A stretch of DNA of 64,000 nucleotides from the NCBI RefSeq assembly GCF_004027225.2, contig NW_022651105.1:301962-365961 (forward strand), written 5' to 3'. How positions within the stretch are numbered: the first letter of the stretch is position 1; every line of letters begins with the position of its first letter. The translations under genes and the position numbers were made by a program. Shown here piece after piece: positions 43,201-54,614 of the stretch. Below the pieces are notes generated by a model, which searched no databases, was not told where the DNA came from, and worked only from the letters and a program-made list of their open reading frames with translations. The DNA is from Strigops habroptila (lineage: Eukaryota > Chordata > Aves > Psittaciformes > Psittacidae).

Positions 43201-46200
43201 TGGATGAGGACGTGAGTGGCCTGAGCTCTGCCGGGTCCTGTGGCAGCAGGCACCAACCCCGTGGCTCCTGCGCTCAATCCGATGGGAAGTGGGGAAAACG
43301 GGAATGCTGCCGGGGGAAACCGGCCTCCCAGAGCTTATGGGGCTCTTCCTGCCCGTGCTCAGCTCCGTAGGGACTCACTGTGCAAACAGGGACGTTGTTC
43401 CACTGGTGCCATAGGAGCTCTGGGACCTTTCCCAGGCCCAAACCCTGCTCTAAATCCTGGGATAACACCTTTGGTTTGAAGCCCAGTTGGAATCTCGGAT
43501 GCTTCCTTGGCCTGGGAAGCGGCACTGCCTTGGGCAGGGCTGGATAATCCCACAGGGAGCAAGCAGCCAATGGCCTGGCCTCAGTATCCAAGGAAAATCC
43601 CCTTTTCCTGTATCCATGGAAGCGTTGTCCAAGTGCCTCCATGGCCACAACCTGCTCAGTGCCAAGAGCTTGGCTCCCTTTGCAAGGTGCTACCTTCACC
43701 CATAGGCTTAACCCCATGAGGTGGCTTCACCACGTCCCCCATCCACCCCAGTGGCAGCCCCAGAGCTATTCCTGGTGTTGGGAACACTGGGAATACCCTC
43801 TGTGGGCATCGCTTGGAGGGGACGGGAAGACGCAGGCGCCGTGGTCGGGGTGTTGGGGTGACACATGGGCTTTGATGCCTTGGGAGGAGGTTGTGGAGCA
43901 CCGTGACTGCACACGAGGTGGTGTGAGAGGCATCCGGAGGAGCCAGTTTGGGGCCTGGCTCCTGCTTTTCCCCCTTTCCCAAGGTTTTCCCCCCTCCTTC
44001 TTCCTCCCCGTAGGGAGCCTCGGCGCTCTTCGACATGATCGAGTACTACGAGTCGGCCACGCACCTCAACATCTCCTTCAACAAGCACATCGGCACCCGC
44101 GGCTGGCAGGCGGCTGCGCACATGATGAGGAAGGTCTGTGCGTGGTGCTGAGGGCTCTCAGCACCCATCTGCACCCTCCCTGCGCCCGCATGGGGGGCCC
44201 TAAAGCTCCTCGGTGCTTGCTGAGCCCGTAGGGATGGGTTCGCGCTCCCCTGTGGGTCAGAAGGAGCTGTTGAGCCCATGGGGAAACATCACCTTTGCCG
44301 CATGGGAATGGGTTGGGAAGGAGCTGGAGATCATCAGTGCCACCTTCCATGGGGCAACTTGCTCCAAGCTGGCCAGGGATGGAGCATCCAAACCTCCATC
44401 AAGCCACCACCTTCATGGTGGAGATCTTCCTGCCAATATCCCATCTCAATCTCCCCTCTCTCAGGTTAAAGCCATTCCTCCTTGTCCCAGCTCTTCCATC
44501 CCATGTCTCCTGGAGCCCCTTTAGGCAATGGGGTGTCCCCAGAGCAGAGCAGGGTCCCCTCCTTGGCTCTGCTGGGGATCAGGCCAGGACATGGGCTGGG
44601 CTGTGGGTTGGGAAGGCCTTGGCTGGGGAGTGGAGCACATGGAAGCGCAGATCCCAACCTCCGGAGCTGGGTGCTCATTATCTTCACGCTGGATGAGTAG
44701 TGTTGGGCTTTGCCTCATTGACCTCATTGTTGGGTTGAGCTGGAGCCGAGGAGGAGGAGGAGGCAGCTCCTCGTGTGCTCAGGGTGAGGCACAAAACCAC
44801 CCTCAATCCCCAATTACCCCTCAGCCTGCCCTTGGCACCCAGCTCCGGGAGCAGAACCTGTGGCCGAGGCAGGATGGGGCTGAGCTGGGGACCTGCAGTG
44901 CCCAGCCCATGGTGCTGGGCACCCAAAGGTGCTGCTGGAGCCCATAATGATGCTTTAAAACCACTGGTGGGATGAAGGAGCCACCCTTGGGAGGGCTGCA
45001 GCTATGGGATGGGTTGGAAAGGACCTGAACACCACCCAGACCCAGGGATGCGTAGGGACACCGTGCATAGAGCAGGTAGCTCCAAGCTGGCCGGGGCTGG
45101 AGCATCCAAACCTTCTCCAACAACCCATCCCAGTGTCCCACCACCCTCAGAGTGAAGAACATCCCTAGATCCAGCCTGGACTTCCCTGTTCCAGTTGGAA
45201 CCCATCACCCTTGTCAAGTCCTGTTGAATTTGGGGCTTTTAAGCTCTGGAGGGCTGGAGCAGAGCTGGTTCTCCAGGACATGAGGTGGGATGCTTGGAGC
45301 ATGGAGAGGGCTTCTCCGGGCAGCTCCTCCTGCCCCTTGTGCCCCAGGGGTGCTCGGATGGGTGCGAGTCCATGCAGGAGCGCGGTGCCTGGGATGGGGC
45401 TCGGCCTTAGAGCCGAATGCGAGTGATTCCCACGGCATTCCCGGTGTTCCCTGTTCCCAGACCAACTGCCTGCAGTACCTGGACGCCCGGAACACGCCGC
45501 TGCTGGACCACTCGGCCCCCTTCGTGGCGCGGGCGCTGCGCATCAGCAGCAGCCTCGTGGTGCTGCACCTCGAGAACGCCTCCTTGTCCGGGCGCCCGCT
45601 CCTGCTGCTGGGTGAGTCCGGCGGGACACCGGGAATGGGACACCGGGACACCGGGAGAGACCAGCCCCGTGTCCCGCGTCCCACCGGGAGACTGGGAGAG
45701 TCACATCCCTGTGTCCCACATCCCACCGGGATACAGGAGAGCCCCACCGGGATACTAGGAGAGACCCATCCCTGTGTCCCACATCCCACCGGGATATGGG
45801 AGAGTCCCACCAAGATGCTGGGAGAGACCCATCCCTGTGTCCCACATCCCACCGGGATATGGGAGAGTCCCACCAAGATGCTGGGAGAGACCCATCCCTG
45901 TGTCCTGTATCCCACTGGGATAACAGGAAAGACCCATCCCCGTGTCCCACATCCCACCAGGATACGGGAGAGCCCCACCGGGATACTATAGGAGAGACCC
46001 GTCCCCGTGTCCCACATCCCACCGGGATACTGGGAGAGACCCATCCCCGTGTCCCACATCCCACCGGGATACTGGGAGAGACCCATCCCTGTGTCCTGTA
46101 TCCCACTGGGATAACAGGAGAGACCCAGCCCCATGTCCCACATCCCACCAGGATATGGTATAAGTCCCATCCCTGTGTCCCGTATCCCACCGGGATACAG

Positions 46201-49200
46201 GAGAGTCCGACTGGGATACTGGGAGAGACCCATCCCCGTGTCCCACATCCCACCAGGACAACAGGAAAGACCCAGCCCCGTGTCCCACATCCCACCAGGA
46301 TAACAGGAAAGACCCATCCCCGTGTCCCACATCCCACCGGGACACTGGGAGAGTCCCATCCCCGTGTCCCACATCCCACCGGGACACTGGGAGAGACCCA
46401 TCCCCGTGTCCCACATCCCACCAGGACAACAGGAAAGACCCAGCCCCGTGTCCCACATCCCGTGGGACACTGGGAGAGTCCCATCCCCGTGTCCCACATC
46501 CCACCGGGACACTGGGAGAGACCCATCCCCGTGTCCCACATCCCACCAGGACAACAGGAAAGACCCATCCCCGTGTCCCACATCCCGTGGGACACTGGGA
46601 GAGTCCCATCCCCGTGTCCCACATCCCACCAGGATAACAGGAAAGACCCATCCCCGTGTCCCACATCCCATGGGACACTGGGAGAGTCCCATCCCCGTGT
46701 CCCACATCCCATGGGACACTGGGAGAGTCCCATCCCCGTGTCCCACATCCCATGGGACACTGGGAGAGTCCCATCCCCGTGTCCCACATCCCATGGGACA
46801 CTGGGAGAGTCCCATCCCCGTGTCCCACATCCCACCAGGATAACAGGAAAGACCCATCCCCGTGTCCCACATCCCATGGGATACGGGGTGTCCTGGGGCC
46901 GAGCCAGCGCTGGGCTCCCCGGCAGGAGGGAGGTTGATGTTGTTGTTGTGGGGCCACCCCCTGCCCTGCTCCCACTCCCTGCTCCTGGGTGGAGGGCGGT
47001 TGTTGGCCAATGGATCCGGGATACATCACAGCAGGATGGAGCTAATGGCGGGGTTGGGATAAGAGGGATGAGCTCTGCCAGGGCAGCGCTTTGGCCTTTG
47101 GTTAGCACCTTATTCCCACTGGGAAAAGCTCAGGGAATCGTGGAATCAACCAGGTTGGAACAGACTTTTAAGCTCAAGCCCAACCTTCACCCCAGCACCG
47201 CGAAGGCCACCCCTAACCCATGGCTCTGGGGGCCTCGTCTCCGTGTTTAGGGAACACTTCCAGGGATGGAGAATCCAACAATTCCCTGTTCCGAGGTCCA
47301 AGCACTCTTTGGGGAGGAAATGATTCCCAATATCCACCTTAAACCCCCCCTGGAGCAGCTCGAAGCTGTTTCCCCTTGTCCATGCACAAGAGCTGGCACC
47401 ACTTCCCTCCGCAGCAGCACAGAGGGGCTTTGGTGGGATCCTGCTGCTGGGGAAACACTTGGGAATCCCATCTGGGAATTCCAGCTGTGGGATGGGGCTG
47501 AGGTCCTGGTTTTCCACCTTTCCAGCCACGGCTCTGAAGATGAATATGAACCTACGGGAGCTCTACCTGGCTGACAACAAGCTCAACGGGCTGCAGGACT
47601 CGGCTCAACTGGGCAACCTGCTCAAGTTCAACTGCTACATCCAGATCCTGGACCTGAGGAACAACCACATCCTGGACTCGGGTGAGGGCCCCTCCTCGAT
47701 CCTTCAGGAATCTCATCCCACAGGGTGAGATTGAAGGCTCCGAGGGTGAGGAGCTGCGGGATGAAGAGCTGGAGCTGCCCTTGGGATGGGGAGAAAGGTT
47801 CTCAAGTAGGACGTGGCCACTGGATGGGTCCCACCTTAAGGTCTAAAAGTGGATTTGCCACCTTCCTGCTGCCACATCCCAGCTTTGGGGACAGGAAAGC
47901 TCTGGAATGGGGGGGACACGTTGGGAGGTGCTGCCAGCGCTTGGCATGATGCTTTTCCCCATCATCCTGCCCATGGGATGGGAGGAAGCAGGGAAAGCAC
48001 CGTTGTAGCCAGCAGGATCCATGTGGGAAGCGGAGAGCTCATCCCGGGCTGTTTTCCAGGCTTGGCGTACATCTGTGAGGGGCTGAAGGAGCAGAGGAAG
48101 GGGCTGGTCACTCTGGTTCTATGGAACAACCAACTGACCCACGCTGGCATGGCCTATCTGGGAATGACGCTGGTGAGTGCATCTCAGCACCTTCCTGGGC
48201 ACCACGGTTGGACCATGGTGGCCAAGGTGACACCACCATGTGCCACCAGGGGAGAACCTGCCCCGTGTCCCCCTCCACTGCTCCTGAGCACACATAGGGG
48301 CACAGCCATGAGTTAAACCCTCTTGGGCTTGAGATGGATGCTCCATCCCATCCACCTCGAGCTGTTCCTCCCCTGGGTCCCCACAGCCTCACACCCAGAG
48401 CCTGGAGACCCTCAACTTGGGCCACAATCCCATTGGGAATGAAGGTGTCCGCAACCTGAAGAACGGGCTCATCGGGAACCGCTCCGTGCTCCGCCTGGGC
48501 TTGGCGTCCACCAAGCTGACCTGTGAAGGTGGGTAGAGGCCAGAAGCCACCACCGTGACCACCATGGCCCCACAGAGGTTCCACAGAGCTTCCCTGCCTC
48601 TGGAGCACCTCATGGGGTCCTCGGGAATGTGGCTTGGGGAGGGTGTGGGACATTGGGATGGGTTGGAAGGAGAAGGTTTGGGATGCTCCATCCCTGGCAG
48701 CGCTCAAAGTCGGAGCAACCTCCCCTATGGAAGGTGTCGCTGTGGGTTGGATCTGGATGATCTCAAGCTCCTTCCCAACACAAACCATCCCATGATTCCA
48801 TGACTGGATCCCACCCTGAGGAGCTCTCTTTTGGTGGTGTCATGGCTTGTCCCTCAGCTCCGCATCCCTCGCAGGACGTGACCCCATGATCCCAGCCCCA
48901 GGAGCTCGGTGGGGTCCTGGCGCTGTCACCTCCTGCTCCCTCAGCTCCGTGTCCCTGCAGGGGCCGTGGCCGTGGCCGAGTTCATCGCCGAGAGCCCGCG
49001 GCTGCTGCGCCTGGACCTGCGGGAGAACGACATCAAGACCGGGGGGCTCATGGCCCTGTCGCTCGCGCTCAAGGTCAACCACTCGCTGCTGCGCCTCGAC
49101 CTGGACCGCGAGCCCAAGAAGGAGGCGGTGGGTAGCCCGGATCCCATGGGAATCCCATGGGAATTCCGTGGCAGGGGTGGACTTGGAGCCGAGGGAGGAT

Positions 49201-52200
49201 GGGGAGTGGTGGGTGGATCCTGTTGGGGTGCTCAACGCTGCCCGGGGGGTACTGGGATGCTGAATACTTCCCAGCTGGCATCCCAATCAGCTTCCTGGAC
49301 AACATTGGGGTGCTGAACACTTCCCAGACAGCGTTGGGATGCTGAATGCTTCCCAGACAGCGTTGGGAAGCTGAACGCTTCCCAGCTGACATCCCAGTCA
49401 GCTTCCTGGACAACATTGGGATGCTGAACGCTTCCCAGACAGCGTTGGGATGCTGAATGCTTCCCAGCTGACATCCCAATCAGCTTCCTGGACAACACTG
49501 GGATGCTGAATGCTTCCCAGCTGACATCCCAATCAGCTTCCTGGACAACACTGGGATGCTGAATGCTTCCCAGCTGACATCCCAATCAGCTTCCTGGGCA
49601 ACATTGGGGTGCTGAACGCTTCCCAGGCAGTGTTGGGATGCTGAACGCTTCCCAGCTGGCATTGGGATGCTGAATGCTTCCCAGACAGCATTGGGATGCT
49701 GAGTGCTTCCCAGCTGACATCCCAGTCAGCTTCCTGGACAACACTGGGATGCTGAACGCTTCCCAGCTGGCATTGGGATGCTGAATGCTTCCCAGACAGT
49801 GTTGGGATGCTGAACGCTTCCCAGCTGACATCCCAGTCTGCTTCCTGGACAACATTTGGATGCTGAACGCTTCCCATAGAGCACTGGGATGCTGAATGCT
49901 TCCCAGCTGACATCCCAGTCTGCTTCCTGGACAACATTGGGATGCTGAACGCTTCCCAGACAGCGTTGGGATGCTGAACACTTCCCAGCTGGCATTGGGA
50001 TGCTGAATGCTTCCCAGACAGCGTTGGGATGCTGAATGCTTCCCAGCTGACATCCCAATCACCTTCCTGGACAACACTGGGATGCTGAATGCTTCCCAGA
50101 CAGTGTTGGGATGCTGAACGCTTCCCAGCTGACATCCCAGTCAGCTTTCTGGACAACATTGGGATGCTCAATGCTTCCCAGACAGTGTTGGGATGCTGAA
50201 CGCTTCCCAGCTGACATCCCAGTCAGCTTCCTGGACAACATTGTGATGCTGAACGCTTCCCAGCTGACATCCCAATCAGCTTCCTGGGCAACATTGGGAT
50301 GCTGAATGCTTCCCAGACAGCGTTGGGATGCTGAATGCTTCCCAGCTGACATCCCAGTCAGCTTCCTGGACAACACTGGGATGCTGAACGCTTCCCAGCT
50401 GGCATTGGGATGCTGAATGCTTCCCAGACAGTGTTGGGATGCTGAATGCTTCCCATAGAGCACTGGGATGCTGAATGCTTCCGAGCTGACATCCCAATCA
50501 GCTTCCTGGACAACATTGGGATGCTGAACGCTTCCCAGACAGCGTTGAGATGCTGAACACTTCCCATAGAGCACTGGGATGCTGAATGCTTCCCAGCTGA
50601 CATCCCAGTTAGCTTCCTGGACAACATTGGGATGCTGGACGCTTCCCAGCTGGCATTGGGATGCTGAATGCTTCCCAGCTGACATCCCAATCAGCTTCCT
50701 GGACAACATTGGGATGCTGAACGCTTCCCAGACAGCGTTGAGATGCTGAACGCTTCCCGGAGAGCACTGGGATGCTGAACACTTCCCAGCTGGCATTGGG
50801 ATGCTGAACGCTTCCCGACACCACATCTCATCTCTGGGGCCTCCAATCCAGGCCCGTGCTCCCAGGACCTAGGGACGCAGGGAGCCAGGACCCATCACTT
50901 GGGATGCATTGAGTGCTGAGCATCCCTTGGGATGGGAATCCCGTGATCCCGGTGGTGATTCCTTTGGAAAGAAGCTCTTGAGGAGCTTGTTTCTTGGGCT
51001 CTTGAGTTGTTCTATGGGGATAGACCAGTCCCATCGTTTGGGGTGGAGGAAGACCCAGGCCGTTCCGGTGTCCCTGGCTGGAAAACAGCCATGGATCCCG
51101 TTATTCCCGCTGATTCCTGAATGTTCCCTCGCAGGTGAAGAGCTTCATTGAGACCCAGAAGGCTCTGCTGGGCGAGATCCAGAACGGCTGCAAACGCAAC
51201 TTCATCCTGGCCAAGGAGAAGGAGGAGAAGGAGCAGAAGCTGCAGCAATCGGCCTCCATGCCCGAAATCACCATGTCCGAGCCTCTGGAAGAGGCTCCAG
51301 CCGAGGCCATCCCGGACGGCAGCGCCGGATCCACTCGGGAAGAGGGAGAAGAACCAGAGGAGGAGGCGATGGCCTCGGAGAACGGGGACACGGAGCCAGT
51401 GGAGCGGGATGATGACCAGGACCAGGACAAGGACAATGACAGGGATGAGGTGACGGACTCGGACACGGACACGGATGAGGATGAGGATGATGCTGCTCCC
51501 TTGGAGATGAAGGAGCTCAATGACTCCACCGACGGTGTCCTCGTGTCCCCGGCCCCACCGCCTGCGCCGGGCATCCCTGAGGATGCTCCCGCCGGCACAG
51601 GGAATGCCGCGGCCCCCGCTCCATCCCAGGGACACGAGAGGAGGATTTCGGTCTCCAGCCCTGGCCGAGGCCACAAAGTCTTTGTGGTGACACGAGTGGA
51701 GCCGGTGCCGGAGCGGGATGAGGACGCTGATCCCAGCGGGAAAACCGAGCCCCAGGGCCCTGCTCCCGCCTCCACAGCTCAGCTCCCGGGGCCCTGCGCC
51801 AATGGAGCTGTTCCCGACGCTCCCGCTGGATCCGAGGCGCTTCCCAATGGCCTGAAGGTGGATTTTGCACGAGCGCTTCCGGAGGTGGCCTCGGAAAGCG
51901 ATGGGAAAGTGGGAAGCTGTGGAGCGGAGCATGGTAAGAGCTCCGGAATCCAGCCCCCCATTCCCAAATCCACTGCAGGGCAGCGTGCCGGAGGCTGGGA
52001 TGAGCACGGAGCCAGCACCTTCCTGAGGCTGCCATTCCCTGCTGCTTTCCCAACGGGATGCCCCCAGGGGCAGTAGTTTGTTGCTGGGGAGCGTTTCCCA
52101 AGGGAATTCCAAGGCTGGGATGAGTGGGAAGATTCCCTTTGGGCTCTTTGAAGTGGTTCCTAATTTTCCTCCTGGATGAGCTGCACTTAATGAATCCTTT

Positions 52201-52658
52201 GGGAAGCTCGTGGAGCCTCTTCATTAGCACTTGGGATAATGGGCCACATTCCCTGGAGCACGTTGTACGGGACAAAGGCTGGGAATGTGGGGCTGGGAAG
52301 GCAGGGATGGGACTGCAGGGCTGGGATAAAGGATGGGGAATGCGGGACTGGGAATGTTGGAATGTTGGATTGGGAATACAGGGCTGGGAACGCGGGACTG
52401 GGAATGCAGGGCTGGGACTGCAGGGATGGGAATGCGGGACTGGGAATGTTGGATTGGGAATGTGGGACTGGGAATGTTGGATCGGGAATGCAGGATTGGG
52501 AATGCTGGATTGGGAATGTGGGACTGGGAATGTTGGATTGGGAATGCAGGATCGGGAATGCTGGATTGCTTCCAGAGTTGAGCTGCTCCAAGAACGAGCA
52601 GGAGCTGGAGGAGCTGCTCCTCGAGGCCAGTCAGGACACGGGGCAGGAGCTGCCCTGA
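37219..52658 (+). CDS. PPP1R37: PPP1R37, PP1 regulatory leucine-rich repeat protein (12 coding exons)
   Basis: Protein phosphatase 1 regulatory subunit 37 (LRRC68), a PP1-binding inhibitor. Exons: 37219-37366, 42299-42396, 42546-42591, 43111-43211, 44014-44133, 45461-45611, 47526-47681, 48060-48172, 48387-48528, 48961-49127, 51135-51933, 52576-52658. All phases close, giving 707 residues (human about 690). The PP1 docking motif KRVTF is at residues 26-30, followed by PSDEDIVSGAVEPKDPWRH, identical to mammals. Leucine-rich repeats occupy about residues 80-415 (for example LDLKGEKLDY, LYLADNKLNGLQDSAQLGN, LRLDLRENDIKTGG). Exon 11 encodes a long, low-complexity acidic tail rich in Glu, Asp and Pro. 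The C-terminus (ELSCSKNEQELEELLLEASQ) is conserved. Intron 1 is nearly 5 kb, the longest here, holding two minisatellites and CR1 remnants. Confidence 0.97.
37425..38605. repeat. 20-bp minisatellite in PPP1R37 intron 1
   Basis: About 60 units of AACGGGGCTCCATTGGGGGT with small variants, starting 60 bases after the exon 1 donor. Confidence 0.94.
38606..39090. repeat. 31-bp minisatellite in PPP1R37 intron 1
   Basis: About 15 very uniform units of CTCATTGATGGGGGATCTGG followed by TGCTGGGGGGG; differences are mainly G-run length and GATGGG/GATGTG. Confidence 0.94.
39380..39545 (-). mobile_element. CR1 LINE 3' fragment, PPP1R37 intron 1
   Basis: Reverse complement of CR1 3' text: ATCATCCAGATCCAATGGGG, CTTCCATGGGGCAGGTTGCT, CCCAGTGTCCCATCATCCTC. 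Degenerate and noncoding. Confidence 0.8.
39900..40680 (+). repeat. Composite repeat C: 23-bp minisatellite plus CR1, PPP1R37 intron 1
   Basis: About 17 units of the 23-bp repeat (39945-40350), then the shared flank (GCAGCAGGGCCAAGGGGG, CTGCTCTGCTCTGGGGACAC) and a CR1 fragment (40510-40680). Same order and orientation as composite A in RELB, but a different left flank. Confidence 0.88.
40510..40680 (+). mobile_element. CR1 LINE 3' fragment within composite C
   Basis: Contains GGCCAGGTTGGAGCAACCTG followed by GGAAGGTGTCCCTG and CCCAACCCAACCCATTCCAT, the classic CR1 3' order. Confidence 0.82.
40945..41190 (-). mobile_element. CR1 LINE fragment, PPP1R37 intron 1
   Basis: Begins with the reverse of the CR1 3' terminal octamer repeats (TCATGGAATCATGGAATCAT), then an AGACCTTTAAGCTCAAGTCC block. 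The same subfamily occurs at 47130-47440. Confidence 0.82.
41700..41930 (+). mobile_element. CR1 LINE 3' end, PPP1R37 intron 1
   Basis: Ends in TTTAAGGTCCTTCCCAACCC and the terminal repeats TTCCATGATTCCATGATG, the diagnostic CR1 3' terminus. Confidence 0.85.
41931..42298. other. End of PPP1R37 intron 1, no feature recognised
   Basis: Ordinary-looking intronic sequence without tandem repeats up to the exon 2 acceptor. No conserved coding signal seen. Confidence 0.6.
42592..43110. other. PPP1R37 intron 3, no feature recognised
   Basis: Unique-looking sequence with faint CR1-like wording near 42700-42950 that I cannot place firmly. Short open frames here have no similarity to proteins. Confidence 0.5.
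43212..44013. other. PPP1R37 intron 4, no feature recognised
   Basis: About 800 bases without tandem repeats or clear mobile elements. Several short frames overlap on both strands with no coding character. Confidence 0.6.
44300..44490 (-). mobile_element. CR1 LINE fragment, PPP1R37 intron 5
   Basis: Reverse CR1 wording: GATCATCAGTGCCACCTTCC, then GCCAGGGATGGAGCATCCAA. Degenerate. Confidence 0.72.
45005..45230 (-). mobile_element. CR1 LINE fragment, PPP1R37 intron 5
   Basis: Reverse CR1 wording: GGGATGGGTTGGAAAGGACC, GGCTGGAGCATCCAAACCTT, CCCAGTGTCCCACCACCCTC. It covers most of the last part of intron 5. Confidence 0.8.
45640..46890. repeat. Minisatellite in PPP1R37 intron 6
   Basis: About 30 units of 40-45 bases containing CCGTGTCCCACATCCCACC and GGGACACTGGGAGAG or AGGATAACAGGAAAGACCC. 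Frames stay open across much of it. Confidence 0.93.
47130..47440 (-). mobile_element. CR1 LINE fragment, PPP1R37 intron 6
   Basis: Reverse CR1 text: GGAATCGTGGAATCAACCAG, AGACTTTTAAGCTCAAGCCC, and GGAACACTTCCAGGGATGG. Closely related to the copy at 40945-41190. Confidence 0.82.
47682..48059. other. PPP1R37 intron 7, no feature recognised
   Basis: About 380 bases of unique-looking intron with standard splice sites and no repeat structure visible. Confidence 0.6.
48630..48815 (+). mobile_element. CR1 LINE 3' fragment, PPP1R37 intron 9
   Basis: Contains GATGCTCCATCCCTGGCAGC, then GGAAGGTGTCGCTGTGGGTT and the end CATCCCATGATTCCATGA, a typical CR1 terminus. Confidence 0.83.
49215..50830. repeat. 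Minisatellite in PPP1R37 intron 10
   Basis: About 1.6 kb alternating two modules: GGGATGCTGAATGCTTCCCA with GACAGCGTT, and the same start with GCTGACATCCCAATCAGCTT and CCTGGACAACATT. Module order varies, as in a variant-repeat minisatellite. Confidence 0.94.
52300..52565. repeat. 14-bp minisatellite in PPP1R37 intron 11
   Basis: About 18 units of GGGAATGCTGGATT and GGGAATGTGGGACT ending just before the last coding exon. Confidence 0.92.
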
Positions 52659-53700
52659 GCACCGTGAGTGGGGACCCGGCTGGGAGCATCCCGGTGGGAT
52701 GGGGACACCACTTGGGAGCATCCCGATGGGATGGGGACCCCATTGGGAGCATCCCAATGGAATGGGGACCCTAATGGCTGCTCTCTCCTGCAGGTCCATG
52801 CCATCGAGGGGAGGCTCCGGAGTGGTTTTCTCCTCTTCCCGACGGAGAATCCAGTGTTGGGCTCCAGGACAAAGGGTTCTTTCAAACCAAACTGATGTTT
52901 CCCAAACCCATTCCCAGCCCTCGGCCTCTTCCCCACATTCCCGAGTGGAAAGGCGGGAAGGGAAAGAGGGAAAAGCCCTGGATGGGGACATCCTGATGGA
53001 CACTACGTGGCACCTTCGCCTTCCCTTTTCCCATCTTTCTCTATGGAGGAGATTCCCACACTACAGGGACCGAGGTGGCGGAATCCTGCAGGATTCCTGG
53101 GACAGGCTGTGGCATTCCCAGCCACTGTGCTTATTTATTTGGAATTCCTTCTTTTTTCCCCCCTTCTTTCTCCCTTAGTTTTCGGGATCTATTTATCATC
53201 GGCTGCAACGTTCCTGCCTGGGGATGTAGAGGATGCTCTTAGAATCCAGCAACTCCTTCCATCTCAATTCCTGCTCTTGGGAATACCGGGAAAACCACCC
53301 CTAAACCCCCCACCAAGCAGCATTGGTGGAGCCCCCCCCCCCCCATTATAACCCCCCCCCCCTCGCAGCCAAAGTGGGGAACCCCCCTTTGAGTGGGAAT
53401 AAGGATCCAAAGCGGGGCTGCTTCCAGGTTGGAATTCCCACCGTTGGGAATGCCGTTCCCAAGGGCCGGGCTGGATTTCTCAGGGAGGGGGACGAGGGCT
53501 CGGCGCTTTGTCTTTCTTAAGTGCAATAAATCTATCAGGGAGCTGGGGGGTGGCTTTTTGGGGGGGGGGGGGGTAGCAATGGGGGGGGGGCATTAAGGAG
53601 AGGGGTCCGGGGGGGGCTGTGACCATGGAGCTCGGGGGGGGGGGGGGGGGGGGGGGCATTTGGTGGCATCTCTTTGTTAACACTGTTTTCTATTAAAGGA
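52659..53700 (+). other. PPP1R37: PPP1R37 3' UTR with a possible UTR intron
   Basis: Eight bases after the stop there is a consensus donor (ACC|GTGAGT, 52666) and an acceptor (CTCTCCTGCAG) ending at 52795. The enclosed stretch carries a short repeat of GGGAGCATCCCGATGGGATG. Such a donor is too near the stop to trigger decay of the transcript. The rest is AT-richer UTR with TATTTATTTGG near 53131. Confidence 0.55.
53525..53530 (+). terminator. PPP1R37 polyadenylation signal
   Basis: AATAAA about 870 bases after the stop. A second candidate, ATTAAA, is at 53692-53697, beyond a long poly-G stretch. Confidence 0.75.
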
Positions 53701-53780
53701 GCTGCATTCGGCTGTGGGTGCCCCCGGGGGCACTGGGGGGGGGGGGGGACAGTGGAGGGGGGGGGGTGTGAGAATGGGAC
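53535..53780. repeat. Poly-G tracts downstream of PPP1R37
   Basis: Several long G runs, including more than 20 consecutive G near 53634-53656. Length is unlikely to be reliable in the assembly. Confidence 0.85.
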
Positions 53781-53864
53781 CCCCCCCATAACACAGCCCC
53801 ATTGGGAAGTGCTCTGGCAATGGGGTAATGCTGAGGAGGAGACACAGCCCAAACCCCCCCCCTC

Positions 53865-54300
53865 CCGGTTATTGGCACCCCCCTGCACCCCATTATTGGT
53901 ACCCCCATATTGATACCCCCCTGCACCCCATTATTGGTACCCCCATATTGATACCCCCCCCGTACCCCATTATTGGCGCCCCCCATTTTTGGCCCCCTGC
54001 ATCCTATTGTTGACACCCCCCCACACCCCATTACTGGTACCCCCCCCCGCATCCCATTATTGGCACCTTTGCACCCCATTATTACCCCCCCCCATTATTG
54101 GCGTGCCTCACTATTGCCCCCAGTTATTGGCACCCCCTTGCACCCCATTATTGGGACCCCGCACCCCATTATTGGGACCCCACACCCCATTGTTAACCCA
54201 CCATTATTGTGCCCCCCTGCACCCCATTATCGGCACCCCCCTGCACCCCATTATTGGCCCCCCCATTGTTGCCCCCCCGCACCCCCTTACTGCCCCCCCA
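53865..54300. repeat. Minisatellite between PPP1R37 and NKPD1
   Basis: Units of CACCCCATTATTGGTACCCC and variants, about 20-30 bases, lying between the convergent 3' ends of PPP1R37 and NKPD1. Confidence 0.92.
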
Positions 54301-54343
54301 GAACCACGCATAAGCCAAAGCATAGAGCGGGAGGTTGAACTGG

Positions 54344-54349
54344 TTTATT
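54344..54349 (-). terminator. NKPD1 polyadenylation signal
   Basis: AATAAA on the minus strand, about 270 bases after the NKPD1 stop codon. Confidence 0.8.
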
Positions 54350-54614
54350 ATGGGGGGCTGAGGGGGGCTCCCCCCATATCCCTCCCTTAAGGGAACCACT
54401 CACTGGGGGGGGGGGGGGGGGGTGTGTCCATTGGGTCCCCCTGTGAGTCCCCCAGTCCCCCCCCAGTTCCACCCCCTGGAGGCCTCCTTTTGGGATTGGG
54501 ACCGGAGCCACCCCCATCCCTGTCCCCCAAAGCCACCTCCACGGGTGATGGAGCACCCTGAGGCCACGGAGCGCGGGGACACCCCCGTGCCCCCCGTGTC
54601 CCATCGCACTGGTG

